Made by a program: the position numbers and the translations under genes. From positions 540,768 to 604,767 of the forward strand of contig NZ_MDGT01000002.1 in the NCBI RefSeq assembly GCF_001870515.1: DNA of 64,000 bases, given 5' to 3'. The DNA is from Idiomarina sp. MD25a (lineage in GTDB: Bacteria; Pseudomonadota; Gammaproteobacteria; Enterobacterales; Alteromonadaceae). Positions 53,516 through 63,078 of the stretch are shown piece after piece (position 1 is the stretch's first letter; each line of letters starts with the position of its first letter). The notes beneath the pieces are model-generated. The model ran no database searches, was not told the DNA's origin, and saw only the letters and a list, made by a program, of their open reading frames with translations.

Positions 53516-56500
53516 TGCCGTTAATGCCGGTAACGTCGTTACTGTAACGATGGCTGCGCCCATTAAGCCAAACATCACGATGGTGCCGACTCCGCGATAA
53601 AGCTCGGTACCTTCGCCTGGGATGAATACTAACGGTGCGATACCGCATAAGGTAGTCACTGTCGTTATGGCAATCGGGCGGATACGACTTTTCAATGCGC
53701 CGCTCAACGCTTCTTGAACCGAACACGCTTGTTGATGTTTTAAATAAAGCGTGCGCTCAACAACGAGTATGGGATTATTGATCACGGTACCCATGAGAAT
53801 TAGGAAACCCAGCATCGTGATCATGTCGAAAGGTTGCTGAAATAAGCCAATTCCATTAAGCAGGGCTAATCCAGCGATACCTGCACTGATGCCCATGGGA
53901 ATCGTCGTCATGATCAGTAACGGATGTCCCCAGTGAGCAAAAATGGCCACCATGAGTAAATAAACAATAGCCACCGCTAACAGATAATTCTCCATCAAAG
54001 CGGCTTGTGTCTCAGCAAGCTGGTCCGCTGCACCTGACAATTGTGTAGTCATGTCGTTAGGTATGACTCCTTGTTCACGCAAATAGCCAATAACATCGTT
54101 GCGAACTTGCTCGACACCTTGCTCCAAGGCAACCGATTCAGGTGGAATGATATTTAAAGTGACAGTGCGACGACTATCGACGCGCCTTACAGTGCTCGTA
54201 TCCACCGTCTCCACAATATCGGCAACGGATGACAAAAATACTGGCCGCCCATCGCGTTGAATGACTGGCAGGCTATCGAGATCCGACGGTTTTACTGACG
54301 TTGCCTGATCACTGAATAGATACATATCAATTTTGTCATCTCCCCGAAAGAACTCACCCACAAACGCTCCATCCGAGAGGGAAGCCACAGCACTGCCAAG
54401 CACCTCAGCACTGATATCCAATTCGCTCAAGCGGTCCCAGTCAGGCTTTACCTCAATAAGTGGTTGCGCCAAGGTTAATGCATTGGGTGTTGTTTGAATT
54501 CGGGGTTGCTCAAACACCACCTGACTGCGTTGATAAATTGCGCGCGCAGCCGCGTACAAAGGTGCAAGCTCGTTGCCCGAGACATCGACATTGATGCTCC
54601 GCGTGCCACCATCATTACTACTGATAATCGAACCTTTCGCAGCAAACGCGCGCATGCCAGGGTAACGTTCATAGACTTCAGTGATGCGCGCCATGAGCTC
54701 ATTGATGCGGTCGGGATCACGAGTTTCTGCAATAATACGCATATTGGTCGGCTGCACACTGTAGGAAATTGTTTTAAGTGCGGGGATAGTAAGCCCGCTC
54801 CGTTTGACTTCAGTGTTTTCTGTGACCAATGCAGGGTCAAAAATAGCGCGGATCTCTTTAGCGATATTCGACATGGTAGATAGGTTGTAACCCGGTGGCG
54901 CTGACATCGTCGCGAAAGTCTTAGCTTCTTCACCTTCCGGCAGATATTCAGCGGGGGGCATTAACCACCACCAAATACCAACAACAACGACCGTAGTAAT
55001 TCCCACTGTGGTTAGACTGCGGCCTCGGTGCTTATATAGCTTTTCAGCACGTGAAGTGATGGCATCTGCCCAATCCATATTTTGCTTTTTAAGTGGTGGA
55101 GGAAACTGAGCGGCTAGTAGTGGAACCAGTGTGACGGAAAGGATCATCGACGCGACGATTGCTGATGAAATCGCTATTGCGACATCAGAATACAACTGTC
55201 CGGCTTCCTGTTGAATAAATAGAATGGGCAAAAAGACCAACACCGTTGTCAGTGTCGATGTGAGTACTGCCGTCCAAACCTGCTTGACGCCATCAATGGC
55301 CGCCTGCATGGGTTTTTTATTTTGCCGCCGCTCGTGCTCAATACTCTCAAGTACCACGATCGCATTATCGAGCGTCATTCCAAGTGCAAAAGCGATACCT
55401 GCAAGTGAGATTACATTAATCGTGCGATCAAGGAGCAGTAAACCAATAAACCCTGCCAGGGTACAAATCGGAATACCAATCACCGCCATTATGGTGCCAC
55501 GGAAGGTTCGCATGAACGCGTACATGACTATTGTGGCGAACACCGCACCGATCAACAGGTTCACTAATACATTTGAGATTGACTGTTCGACATACCGTAC
55601 ATCATCGGAATTTAAGATAATCTCCATACCCGCAGGACGCAGTAATTCTTGATTAATACGCTCCACCTCTTCAAGCATGGCGTATTTAATATCGATAACA
55701 TTACTACCGCTTTCGCGTTGGACTTGCAGACTCAGCACTTGATTGTCTTTAAACCAAGACTCGCTGCGCAGTTCAAAGTGGGAGAGGGTAATTGATGCAA
55801 CATCGCTCAACCGTACTAATTGCTGGCCATTACGACGAATAATGGTATCGCCGATATCCTCTAATGCATCGTAGCGCCCCGTTGTGCGGAGCAGATATAA
55901 ACGTTTACCTTGCTCTAAATCGCCGGCAGACGTGTCCTGATTCCGAGCGCGTAACACGCGCTGAACGTCAGCGACCGAAACGTTATGTTGAACCAGTGCT
56001 GCATCATCAAGCTGAATTCTCACTTGTCGTTCAGCACCGCCGCTTACTTCAACTTGAGAGACGCCGGCAACGGACGACATGCGCGGTCTTACATTGTCTT
56101 CGATGTAATCCCGCATCATTATCATGTTCAGTTGCTGAGGATTTCCCTCAACAGGTGCCACTCGGAAGTACATGAACGCATTACTCGAGAATGAGGCGGC
56201 AAAAATCTTAGGTTCATCGACACTCTCTGGATAATTTGGTACTTGAGTTAACGCATTGTTAACCAGTATTAATGTTTCGGCAACATTAACAGAGTACGGA
56301 AAATCCAATTCGATGGTTGCTTGCCCTGTACTCGCCGTGCTTTCCATGCGCTGTAAGTTCGGAATCGTTCTTAAAAACTCTTCCTGCTCGATGAGGATTT
56401 CCTTTTCAATATCTTGCGGTGTTGCTCCTGGCCACTGTGTCTGAACACTGATGGTTCTGACTTCAAGATCGGGGATCATCTGGATTGGAATGCGAAACGC

Positions 56501-56587
56501 TGCCGTGATACCAAGTAGACAAAGGATCAGGACTGCAACGATGGTCGTGTGCTTATGTCGGATGAGCCATTCAATCATATTGATCAC
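53486..56587 (-). CDS. RND efflux transporter permease
   Basis: 1033 residues, the length of AcrB-type pumps, with a first membrane helix at residues 13-30, two large periplasmic loops and 12 membrane segments in all. The proton-relay helix reads ALGMTLDNAIVVLE, so the second acidic residue of the DD pair is replaced by Asn, as in several RND subfamilies. It likely exports drugs, lipids or metabolites. The adaptor gene overlaps it by 17 bases; no outer-membrane channel gene is present. Confidence 0.94.
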   Translation of the reverse strand: MINMIEWLIRHKHTTIVAVLILCLLGITAAFRIPIQMIPDLEVRTISVQTQWPGATPQDIEKEILIEQEEFLRTIPNLQRMESTASTGQATIELDFPYSVNVAETLILVNNALTQVPNYPESVDEPKIFAASFSSNAFMYFRVAPVEGNPQQLNMIMMRDYIEDNVRPRMSSVAGVSQVEVSGGAERQVRIQLDDAALVQHNVSVADVQRVLRARNQDTSAGDLEQGKRLYLLRTTGRYDALEDIGDTIIRRNGQQLVRLSDVASITLSHFELRSESWFKDNQVLSLQVQRESGSNVIDIKYAMLEEVERINQELLRPAGMEIILNSDDVRYVEQSISNVLVNLLIGAVFATIVMYAFMRTFRGTIMAVIGIPICTLAGFIGLLLLDRTINVISLAGIAFALGMTLDNAIVVLESIEHERRQNKKPMQAAIDGVKQVWTAVLTSTLTTVLVFLPILFIQQEAGQLYSDVAIAISSAIVASMILSVTLVPLLAAQFPPPLKKQNMDWADAITSRAEKLYKHRGRSLTTVGITTVVVVGIWWWLMPPAEYLPEGEEAKTFATMSAPPGYNLSTMSNIAKEIRAIFDPALVTENTEVKRSGLTIPALKTISYSVQPTNMRIIAETRDPDRINELMARITEVYERYPGMRAFAAKGSIISSNDGGTRSINVDVSGNELAPLYAAARAIYQRSQVVFEQPRIQTTPNALTLAQPLIEVKPDWDRLSELDISAEVLGSAVASLSDGAFVGEFFRGDDKIDMYLFSDQATSVKPSDLDSLPVIQRDGRPVFLSSVADIVETVDTSTVRRVDSRRTVTLNIIPPESVALEQGVEQVRNDVIGYLREQGVIPNDMTTQLSGAADQLAETQAALMENYLLAVAIVYLLMVAIFAHWGHPLLIMTTIPMGISAGIAGLALLNGIGLFQQPFDMITMLGFLILMGTVINNPILVVERTLYLKHQQACSVQEALSGALKSRIRPIAITTVTTLCGIAPLVFIPGEGTELYRGVGTIVMFGLMGAAIVTVTTLPALTALFLRSKLSK

Positions 56588-57644
56588 CCGATACGATGGT
56601 TACTTTATCCCCATCATTCAACGATTCATTTCCACGCACAATAACCTGCGCAGTTTCAGGTAAACGTTCTTTAATGGCTATAAAGTCGCCAAAACGGTAG
56701 GTAACGTTAACAAACTGCTGCTTTGCGAGCGTTTGATTACCTTCGCTCTCAACCAGCCAAATCGATGTCCGTCCGTCACTGTAGCGTATCAGCGCATCCT
56801 TATTTATTACCGTGCTTGGCTCTGACAGCTTTACTTCAAATTGAACATCAACGGGCATGCCCACATAGAGCCTATCAGCTGCGAATTCACTGATGCGTAC
56901 TCTAAAAGCGCGTTCGCTATTGGTCGTTGTCGGTACAATATCTGAAATTGTCGCATCATATTGCTGTATATCACCGGAAAGATCTTTGCGGATGACCGAT
57001 ACCTCAGTCGTTCTATCAACATAGGGCAGGTAACGGAAGGGTAAAAAGGCATCGATGTACAGTTTATCCAAGCGGGTCAACTCAAAAGCAGCGGTGCCAG
57101 GCGTTACCCACTCACCCAAATCTATGTAGCGTGCTGATACAATGCCATCAAACGGTGCTTTTAACGAATGAAACTCAAGTTCGACTTGTGCACGCTGCAA
57201 CGCCGCCTTACGGCTTTCTAGTTCGGCGCGTGCCATGTTGAGCGCTGCACGAGCGCGCCTAAGCTCACTTTTTGCCACGGATTGACTTTCGGTGAGTGCG
57301 TTCAGTTCATCAAACTGTTGTTGTTGATCATCCAACGTCGTTTGGCTTGCGCGCACTTGCGCACTCAACTCATTCAACTGTGCTTCGCTTTGTTGTTTAT
57401 CGAGTTCCGCGATGGTGTCACCCTGAGCCACTTTGGCGCCGACGTCAACGTTGTGGGCTTTAAGTAAGCCTTCCACAGCAAAGCTCAGCTGGCTTTGTTC
57501 GAGCGTATTGACCACCGAAGGTACACGCACTTCTTTTATCGGTGCACGAAAGTGAGCCTCATCAACGGTAACTTGCGTATCTTGTGCTACAGTCAATGAA
57601 GGCGTCACCAGAAGTGATGCCAGTAGTAAAGTGTAGGATTTCAT
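56571..57644 (-). CDS. RND efflux periplasmic adaptor (HlyD/AcrA family)
   Basis: 357 residues with a signal peptide (MKSYTLLLASLLVTPSLTVA). The two half-lipoyl segments (LLKAHNVDVGAKVAQGDTIAEL and LKAPFDGIVSARYIDLGEWV-like) flank a helical hairpin at about residues 85-155, followed by a beta-barrel domain. It links the inner-membrane pump to an outer-membrane channel. No N-terminal lipobox cysteine is seen, so it is probably soluble. Confidence 0.93.
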   Translation of the reverse strand: MKSYTLLLASLLVTPSLTVAQDTQVTVDEAHFRAPIKEVRVPSVVNTLEQSQLSFAVEGLLKAHNVDVGAKVAQGDTIAELDKQQSEAQLNELSAQVRASQTTLDDQQQQFDELNALTESQSVAKSELRRARAALNMARAELESRKAALQRAQVELEFHSLKAPFDGIVSARYIDLGEWVTPGTAAFELTRLDKLYIDAFLPFRYLPYVDRTTEVSVIRKDLSGDIQQYDATISDIVPTTTNSERAFRVRISEFAADRLYVGMPVDVQFEVKLSEPSTVINKDALIRYSDGRTSIWLVESEGNQTLAKQQFVNVTYRFGDFIAIKERLPETAQVIVRGNESLNDGDKVTIVSGDQYD

Positions 57645-57733
57645 GACAGCCTGCGGTCGTTATTGAGTTTACTTGTATACGCGAATAACGACGCGGTTGG
57701 ATTTTAATCATTGCCGTGTACTGGAGTGTAGCG

Positions 57734-57925
57734 ATGAGTTTAGCTGAAGCAAGAACGTTTGAATGCCCATATTGTATGGCCATTAATGAACTCGAATTAG
57801 ATTGGATTAATGATTTAGGCACACGCCAAATCGTCGACTGCCAGATTTGCTGTCAGCCGATAGAATTAGAGATCTTACAAATAGGGGACGACGCGCAACT
57901 GATTGCGCGCCGCGATGACGAATAA
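57734..57925 (+). CDS. CPXCG motif cysteine-rich small protein
   Basis: 63 residues from ATG 57734. Two cysteine pairs, CPYC near the N-terminus and CQICCQPIEL later, form a likely zinc ribbon as in the CPXCG family; the first pair lacks the glycine. The function of the family is unknown. It is divergent from the pump genes and convergent with azoR, whose stop is two bases away. Confidence 0.82.
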   Translation: MSLAEARTFECPYCMAINELELDWINDLGTRQIVDCQICCQPIELEILQIGDDAQLIARRDDE

Positions 57926-57927
57926 GT

Positions 57928-58491
57928 TTATAACTGTTCGATTTGCTCGGCTGCGTTTTTGAACCCTTGTTCGCGTGCTTCATCACCCATGTTCATGCCT
58001 TCAGCACGTACGACCTCGACATCCGTGATGCCAATAAAGGCGAGGGCGTGTTTTAGATAGCTTTCTTGATGATCAAGCGCAGTTAAATCGCCCGTTGAAT
58101 AAACACCGCCGCGACCTGAGGCAATAATCGCTTTTTTGCCCTTAAGCAGCCCTTCAGGACCTTGTTCAGTATATTGGAAAGTAATGCCAGCTTGCAAAAT
58201 ACGGTCGATCCAAGCTTTTAACTGTGATGGGATAGTAAAGTTGTACATAGGTGCACCAATCACGAGTACATCAGCTTCTTGTAACTGGCTTACGTACTTG
58301 TCGAAATGCGGTTTTTCTTCAGCCAACAACTCTTCTGCTGTTAGATGACCAACAGGATTTTGAATAAGATCGACATGCGTGACTTGTGCGCTCTCATTAT
58401 TGGCTTTTAGCTGTGCTACAACATCCGCACTCAGCTTACGGCTGACTGATTGCTCGACGAAAATACCAGAATCTACGTGTAAAATGTTCAT
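57928..58491 (-). CDS. azoR: FMN-dependent NADH-azoreductase
   Basis: 187 residues from the ATG at 58491; a longer frame is not family-like. It begins MNILHVDSGIFVEQSVSRKL and has VIGAPMYNFTIPSQLKAWID and ASGRGGVYS, the FMN-binding motifs of AzoR. It reduces quinones and azo dyes with NADH. The divergent LysR gene, 99 bases away, is its likely regulator. Confidence 0.93.
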   Translation of the reverse strand: MNILHVDSGIFVEQSVSRKLSADVVAQLKANNESAQVTHVDLIQNPVGHLTAEELLAEEKPHFDKYVSQLQEADVLVIGAPMYNFTIPSQLKAWIDRILQAGITFQYTEQGPEGLLKGKKAIIASGRGGVYSTGDLTALDHQESYLKHALAFIGITDVEVVRAEGMNMGDEAREQGFKNAAEQIEQL

Positions 58492-58590
58492 AAACCACCT
58501 CCAATTATTTGATACTGCTATTGTATGGTGTTCCATAAAATTAAAAAGATGTCTAAAATGAGAACTCTCGTCCCATAATTGGTACACTCT

Positions 58591-59505
58591 ATGGCGCTTC
58601 CGGATATCACTAACTATTATTTATTCGCCAAAGTGGTTGAGGCTGGCAGTATTTCATCTGCAGCTCGGGCGTTAAGCTTGCCCAAAGCCACGGTGAGCCG
58701 GCGATTACAACAGCTCGAAACAGAGCAGGGCATGCGTTTGTTTAACCGGTCTCAGTCGGGGGTGCGGCTCACCGATGTAGGCGAAGCTTTTTTATTACAT
58801 TGCCAGCAACTGGTCGAAGCCGCAGAAAGTGCACAGCAAGTTACCCAGCGCTTATTAGAAAAGCCACGCGGTCGAGTCAATTTCAGTGCGCCTTATGCAT
58901 TAAGCCAAAGTTTACTTGTGGATGTATTGCCCGAGTTTATGACACTGTATCCAGAAATAAACATTAATTTAGTAGTAACTAATCGCCCGATTAACTTAAT
59001 TGATGAAGGCATCGATGTTGCTTTACGGGTGCGTCCAAATATTGAGGACTCGAGTTTAATTGCACGTCCATTGAGCGAATCGCCACTGACATTATTTACC
59101 GCACCGGCATTACTAGAACAACACCCAATAAACGAGCCTAGCGACTTATTAGCGCTGAATCATTTGTCTTTACATTACACCAGCGGTCAGTACCGTTATT
59201 TATTGACCCACGAAAAAGGCGAGCAGCAAACCATTAAATTTGAGCCACGCCTAATTACCGACGATATGATTGTTTTGCGTGAATCGGCTATCAAGGCACA
59301 AGGTGTGACCGCATTACCAACTTATTTATGTAATGAAGCCGTACAAAACCAACAATTAGTGCAAGTGTTACCCGAATGGACATTGCCAGTGGGCATTATG
59401 CATCTCACGTATCCACACCGGCGCGGATTACTGCCAGCGGTACGCGTGTTGATAGATTATCTCACCGAAAACTTACCCAAACGCGCCGAGTTATTTAATT
59501 ACTGA
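58591..59505 (+). CDS. LysR family transcriptional regulator
   Basis: 304 residues from ATG 58591. The N-terminal winged helix (FAKVVEAGSISSAARALSLP, KATVSRRLQQLE) is followed by a LysR substrate-binding domain. It is divergent from azoR and so probably regulates it, perhaps in response to quinone-like compounds. Regulation is inferred from the arrangement. An upstream in-frame TTG is not needed. Confidence 0.93.
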   Translation: MALPDITNYYLFAKVVEAGSISSAARALSLPKATVSRRLQQLETEQGMRLFNRSQSGVRLTDVGEAFLLHCQQLVEAAESAQQVTQRLLEKPRGRVNFSAPYALSQSLLVDVLPEFMTLYPEININLVVTNRPINLIDEGIDVALRVRPNIEDSSLIARPLSESPLTLFTAPALLEQHPINEPSDLLALNHLSLHYTSGQYRYLLTHEKGEQQTIKFEPRLITDDMIVLRESAIKAQGVTALPTYLCNEAVQNQQLVQVLPEWTLPVGIMHLTYPHRRGLLPAVRVLIDYLTENLPKRAELFNY

Positions 59506-59687
59506 CAGACATACGCAGGGCAGCGCTCACGTAAAAATGTGTAGGTCACACGTATCATTGTCATTAAAAAAGCCCCCGCAAAGACCACGAAGGCCAGTTT
59601 CCAAATAACACGTTGTCGACTTTGCTATTGGTATGGCTACCGCTGTCAAATAGAAAAGACGTTAATATTTCTATCCATCATGCGATG

Positions 59688-60683
59688 TCATCCAAATGCT
59701 GCGAGTCCAAATCCTAAAACAAGCAACAGCACAAATAATATAGCCGCTAAACCAAACGCTTGAAGCCCCCCTTGTTTGATTACACTAAAGTGAGTAAGTA
59801 TACCTAAAGCGGCCATAGCCACACATAGCAAATACATTGCCACGCTCGATAAAATATCGATGAATGATGACGGTAATATTTCAAGCGAATTAATCACAAT
59901 GACGCCGATGAATAAAAATGCGAACCAAGGAACCGTGATTCGTTTCTCAACAGTAGATACGTTCGAACCTTGAAAACGGTACTTTGTCCAGATAGCAACA
60001 ATCAGTAGTACTGGAACCAGTAATACGACGCGAAACATCTTTTCTAAAACAGCAATATGCGCTGCTGATTCACTTATTGCATCTCCTGCAACAACCACTT
60101 GAGCGACCTCATGGATGGATACGCCAGCCCAGAGACCATATTGGTGATGCGTCAAGGGTACTAATTCCAACAATATCGGAAGCATAAGCATTGATAATGT
60201 GCCAAAGACGACCACTGTGCTAATGGCTGTCAGAACTTTGTGCGGCTTTGCATTAATGATCGGTTCGAATGCGGCGACAGCTGCCGCACCACAAATAGCA
60301 CTCCCAGCTGCAACCAATATGGATTGCTCAGTATCTAAACCAAACAGCCGTCTTCCCAGCCACACACCTACGGATAGAATCGTTGCTACCATGATAACCG
60401 CACTGAGTACACCATATAATCCAATATCTGCAAACGCTTGAAACGTAATATTGAAGCCGTATAAGACGATCGCGGTTCGCAAGACAGTGCCTTTTGCTAC
60501 GTTCAATCCAGACGCTAACCGAAATTTCCAACCGTTGGGTAAAGCGTGGCTTATCACTATGCCTAACGCAATACTTATTAGAAGCGGAGATACCGTTTCT
60601 AAAAATGAAATTTGATGCTTTCCCCATAATACAATGGCGGCTATACCCATTGATGCGACTAGCCCGGGAATTATATTTTTCAT
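59688..60683 (-). CDS. YeiH family putative sulfate exporter (UPF0324)
   Basis: 331 residues with about 10 membrane segments. LLISIALGIVISHALPNGWK, GLNVAKGTVLRTAIVLYGF, SAICGAAAVAAFEPII and WAGVSIHEVAQVVVAG are typical of the YeiH family. Members are proposed sulfite or sulfate exporters. The divergent LysR gene lies 95 bases away and parallels the yeiH-yeiE pair of E. coli. Downstream (59506-59687) I see no gene. Confidence 0.92.
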   Translation of the reverse strand: MKNIIPGLVASMGIAAIVLWGKHQISFLETVSPLLISIALGIVISHALPNGWKFRLASGLNVAKGTVLRTAIVLYGFNITFQAFADIGLYGVLSAVIMVATILSVGVWLGRRLFGLDTEQSILVAAGSAICGAAAVAAFEPIINAKPHKVLTAISTVVVFGTLSMLMLPILLELVPLTHHQYGLWAGVSIHEVAQVVVAGDAISESAAHIAVLEKMFRVVLLVPVLLIVAIWTKYRFQGSNVSTVEKRITVPWFAFLFIGVIVINSLEILPSSFIDILSSVAMYLLCVAMAALGILTHFSVIKQGGLQAFGLAAILFVLLLVLGFGLAAFG

Positions 60684-60778
60684 GTGATCCTCATCATTAT
60701 CTTTTCCTAGTATTAAAACTATATCTCAATTAATATTGAATAAAACAAATTATAAATCGATAAAGATAAGTATTATTT

Positions 60779-61636
60779 ATGATTAATTTGAGGCAACTAT
60801 ACATTTTTTCAGTGGTCGCAGAGTCGAATAGTCTCGCGGCAGCCAGTGAGCTGTTGAATATGACGGCTGCTGCCGTTTCGTTAAGTCTAAAGGGGTTAGA
60901 ACAACAACTTAATACCCGTCTACTTCAACGCGCGCCTGGCAGAAAGAGTACAGACAAAACTATCTTGTTGACAGCAGAAGGAATCTGGTTGAAGCAAAGA
61001 GCGCAAGACATCTTAGCGCTTGAAAAAAGCACTCAAATGTATTTTAAGCAACGACAGGAATCTGAGCCGACAGCGCTGAACATTGGCGCGAGTCAGACTG
61101 TTGGAAATTATTGGCTGCCCGGTTATATTCGGGACATCAAACAACGCTATCCATGCTGCCAAGTCAACGTTTTTATCGGTAACACTGATGAGGCTTTAGA
61201 TCGTGTGCAAACATTTCGTGACGATATTGCCCTAGTAGAAGGCCCAAATCATCATAGTGCATTGAAGAGCCGATGCTTTAAAAAAGATAGTCTCATGCTT
61301 ATCGCGCCACCTGACAACGACTTTGAGTCACTACAAACCGCGCCTTGGTTGATCCGGGAACGAGGCTCAGCAACGCGAAAATATACCGAACAACTATGGG
61401 CAGAATTAGCCATCGAACCAAAAGACGTGACACAATTAAATACCAATGAAAGCATCATTCATTCTGTAGCATCAGGTGTCGGTATCGCTTATGTTCCTCG
61501 AATCACGACACCTCTTCTATTGGATGCAGCTCTGATAAAAGAGATACCTATAAATAATAATTGTTATCGCTCCTTGTTTATTGTGAAACATAAGGAGCGG
61601 GACTCCGAGTTGGCTTGGATCGACGGACTAGTTTAG
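60779..61636 (+). CDS. LysR family regulator, YeiE-like
   Basis: 285 residues. The DNA-binding helix is in AAASELLNMTAAAVSLSLKG. The C-terminal domain is shorter than usual. It is divergent from the YeiH gene, as yeiE is in E. coli, and probably controls it. Codon use is more AT-rich than in the core genes to the left, fitting the terminus region. Confidence 0.9.
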   Translation: MINLRQLYIFSVVAESNSLAAASELLNMTAAAVSLSLKGLEQQLNTRLLQRAPGRKSTDKTILLTAEGIWLKQRAQDILALEKSTQMYFKQRQESEPTALNIGASQTVGNYWLPGYIRDIKQRYPCCQVNVFIGNTDEALDRVQTFRDDIALVEGPNHHSALKSRCFKKDSLMLIAPPDNDFESLQTAPWLIRERGSATRKYTEQLWAELAIEPKDVTQLNTNESIIHSVASGVGIAYVPRITTPLLLDAALIKEIPINNNCYRSLFIVKHKERDSELAWIDGLV

Positions 61637-61989
61637 TCTCGTAATTACAACAAATCTAATTATAGGTATTCTGAATAACTGCATTATGGAAGTAGGGCGT
61701 TTCAATCGCTATATTGGTTTCTCATTATTTAACTGGTAAAAAGTCAGCCTTATGGCATTGGCTTAACCGTCCCTAGCATGCCTGTGGCTTCTGTTGGCGA
61801 GGAGATGCAGGCTCGGTTTCAGCCTTATACAGTCTATGAAGTCAAAAAAATGACCCAGTGACACACTGTTTAGCAGATAGATAACGCCTGGTACAAAACC
61901 AAATGACAGGGTGTGCAAAAAAATCACAATGACACGTGCGAACTGCAAATGTGAGCACTTCACCTTGCTCTTATGCTGATATACCTAAT
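61637..61989 (+). other. Non-coding stretch left of dif
   Basis: This 353-base stretch between the LysR gene and dif has no convincing gene. A minus-strand frame (61763-61963) contains VIVIFLHTLSFGFVPGVIYLL, faintly like the end of a Pmp3/YqaE small membrane protein, but it lacks a proper start half and may be decayed or chance. No terminator or repeat stands out. Confidence 0.5.
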
Positions 61990-62017
61990 ATTTAACATAA
62001 TATACATTATACGCAAT
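61990..62017 (-). other. dif: Chromosome dimer resolution site dif (left att site of the element)
   Basis: Read on the minus strand, this 28-base site has an 11-base XerC arm ATTGCGTATAA, the centre TGTATA and the XerD arm TTATGTTAAAT. The centre and XerD arm equal those of E. coli dif; the XerC arm matches in 8 of 11 positions. It marks the replication terminus. The repeat of the inserted element begins at 61998, inside the XerD arm, so the XerD arm is chromosomal and the XerC arm came with the element. Confidence 0.92.
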
Positions 62018-62133
62018 CATGATTTAGCGTGGATTTAACACCAGCATTTAAACTTAAAAAAGCGTGTGTTTAGGCAAAAAAAGAAATGGATTAGCGACGT
62101 CCACCAGAGAAACTGGTTAGCGAAAATAGAAAA

Positions 62134-62162
62134 CCCCCGCAGGTTCGGCAAAACCTCGGGGG
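62134..62162 (+). other. GC-rich hairpin upstream of rep, candidate origin or terminator
   Basis: CCCCCG (62134-62139) pairs with CGGGGG (62157-62162) and AGGTT (62141-62145) with AACCT (62152-62156), with one bulged C and a six-base loop. It lies 92 bases before the rep start and recurs at 63957-63985. There is no T-run after it, so an origin or a fold of the single-stranded form is more likely than a terminator. Confidence 0.55.
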
Positions 62163-62230
62163 CACGGTCACCTAGAAACCTTTATGTAGAACTCGCAGGT
62201 GACGTATTTAATGTACTACAAAAACGTTAC

Positions 62231-62250
62231 CTGCTCCAGAAATGGAGCGG
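62231..62250 (+). promoter_or_regulatory. Hairpin that contains the rep ribosome-binding site
   Basis: GCTCCA (62233-62238) and TGGAGC (62243-62248) pair around a GAAA tetraloop; C62231-G62250 and a wobble pair extend the stem. GGAG (62244-62247) is the only good ribosome-binding site for the rep ATG at 62254. Folding of the mRNA would hide it, which could limit Rep synthesis and copy number. Confidence 0.55.
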
Positions 62251-62253
62251 ATT

Positions 62254-63078
62254 ATGTTTTCAGAATCTATCGCTGATTCTAAGGCGGAATCGGCAGTTAG
62301 AGAACCTGAGCGAAGCGGTGGTTCTCTTCCTTGTCTTAATAAGAACAACTCAATCGAGAGTTTGCCTTCTAACGTCAAAAAGCAGGTTTTTGCGTTGAGT
62401 CTAAACACCGAATATTTCATCGATACTTTTGGTATTAATTCGGTTGGCTTTTTAACGTTAACCTTTAAGGAGCCTATCGATAAACCTAAAGAAGCTAACC
62501 GCCGCTTTAACTCGTTTTCTTCTAATTTCTTGCGCAAACATACAGTCTCATGGATAAAGGTTCAGGAGCGCCATTTGTCGGGTCGCATTCACTTTCATTT
62601 GCTTATTGCTGTTGATTCAGACATTCGCTCAGGCTTTGATTTTGACGCTGTTAGGAAGCGTAACTACTCTTCTGCTCCTGCTGAACTAAAAAGACTCTGG
62701 AAGCTTTTTAGGGAGAATTGCCCTAAGTATGGTTTCGGGCGTCATCAATTAGAGCCTGTTCGGTCAACTGCCGAGGGCATGGCGAAGTATCTTTCTAAAT
62801 ACTTAACCAAAGACATGGGAAAACGTTATCCCAACGATAAAGGAGCCCGGCTAGTTTCCTATGGTAAGTGCTCTAGAATCGCTAGTAGTCGCTTTTCTTG
62901 GGTTTCTGATGGTGCAAGGTTATTTAGAATGAAACTCGCTCTATTTGTTCATTCAGTAGCTAATGATTTAGGTTTAGAACCAAGCTTTGAGAGCATGAAA
63001 TCAGCTTTAGGCGATAAGTGGATGAGAAACCACAGGCACCAGATTATCGGCATTGATTTGGCAGGTACTGACTCATGA
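62254..63078 (+). CDS. Rolling-circle replication initiator (HUH endonuclease, YxxxY type)
   Basis: 274 residues from ATG 62254, which has GGAG six bases upstream; ATG 62242 in the same frame would put the start inside a hairpin. Three motifs of HUH replication proteins appear in order: FLTLTF (66-71), HFHLLI with His113 and His115, and YLSKYLTKD with Tyr179 and Tyr183 as nicking residues. The two-tyrosine form is that of phage gpA/gpII-like initiators. It would nick the plus strand of the element. Its stop overlaps the next start (ATGA). Confidence 0.9.
   Translation: MFSESIADSKAESAVREPERSGGSLPCLNKNNSIESLPSNVKKQVFALSLNTEYFIDTFGINSVGFLTLTFKEPIDKPKEANRRFNSFSSNFLRKHTVSWIKVQERHLSGRIHFHLLIAVDSDIRSGFDFDAVRKRNYSSAPAELKRLWKLFRENCPKYGFGRHQLEPVRSTAEGMAKYLSKYLTKDMGKRYPNDKGARLVSYGKCSRIASSRFSWVSDGARLFRMKLALFVHSVANDLGLEPSFESMKSALGDKWMRNHRHQIIGIDLAGTDS

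Noticed and set aside
59499..59564. Short minus-strand frame after the azoR-linked LysR gene with a hydrophobic stretch
   Set aside because: Stop codons bracket it closely, it has at most 21 residues from an ATG and no ribosome-binding site.
61763..61963. 66-residue minus-strand frame slightly like the end of Pmp3/YqaE
   Set aside because: Only the PG-containing stretch resembles the family, the N-terminal half is missing and there is no ribosome-binding site. At best a remnant.
62066..62398. 110-residue frame upstream of and overlapping rep
   Set aside because: It crosses both hairpins and overlaps rep in another frame; composition is not protein-like.
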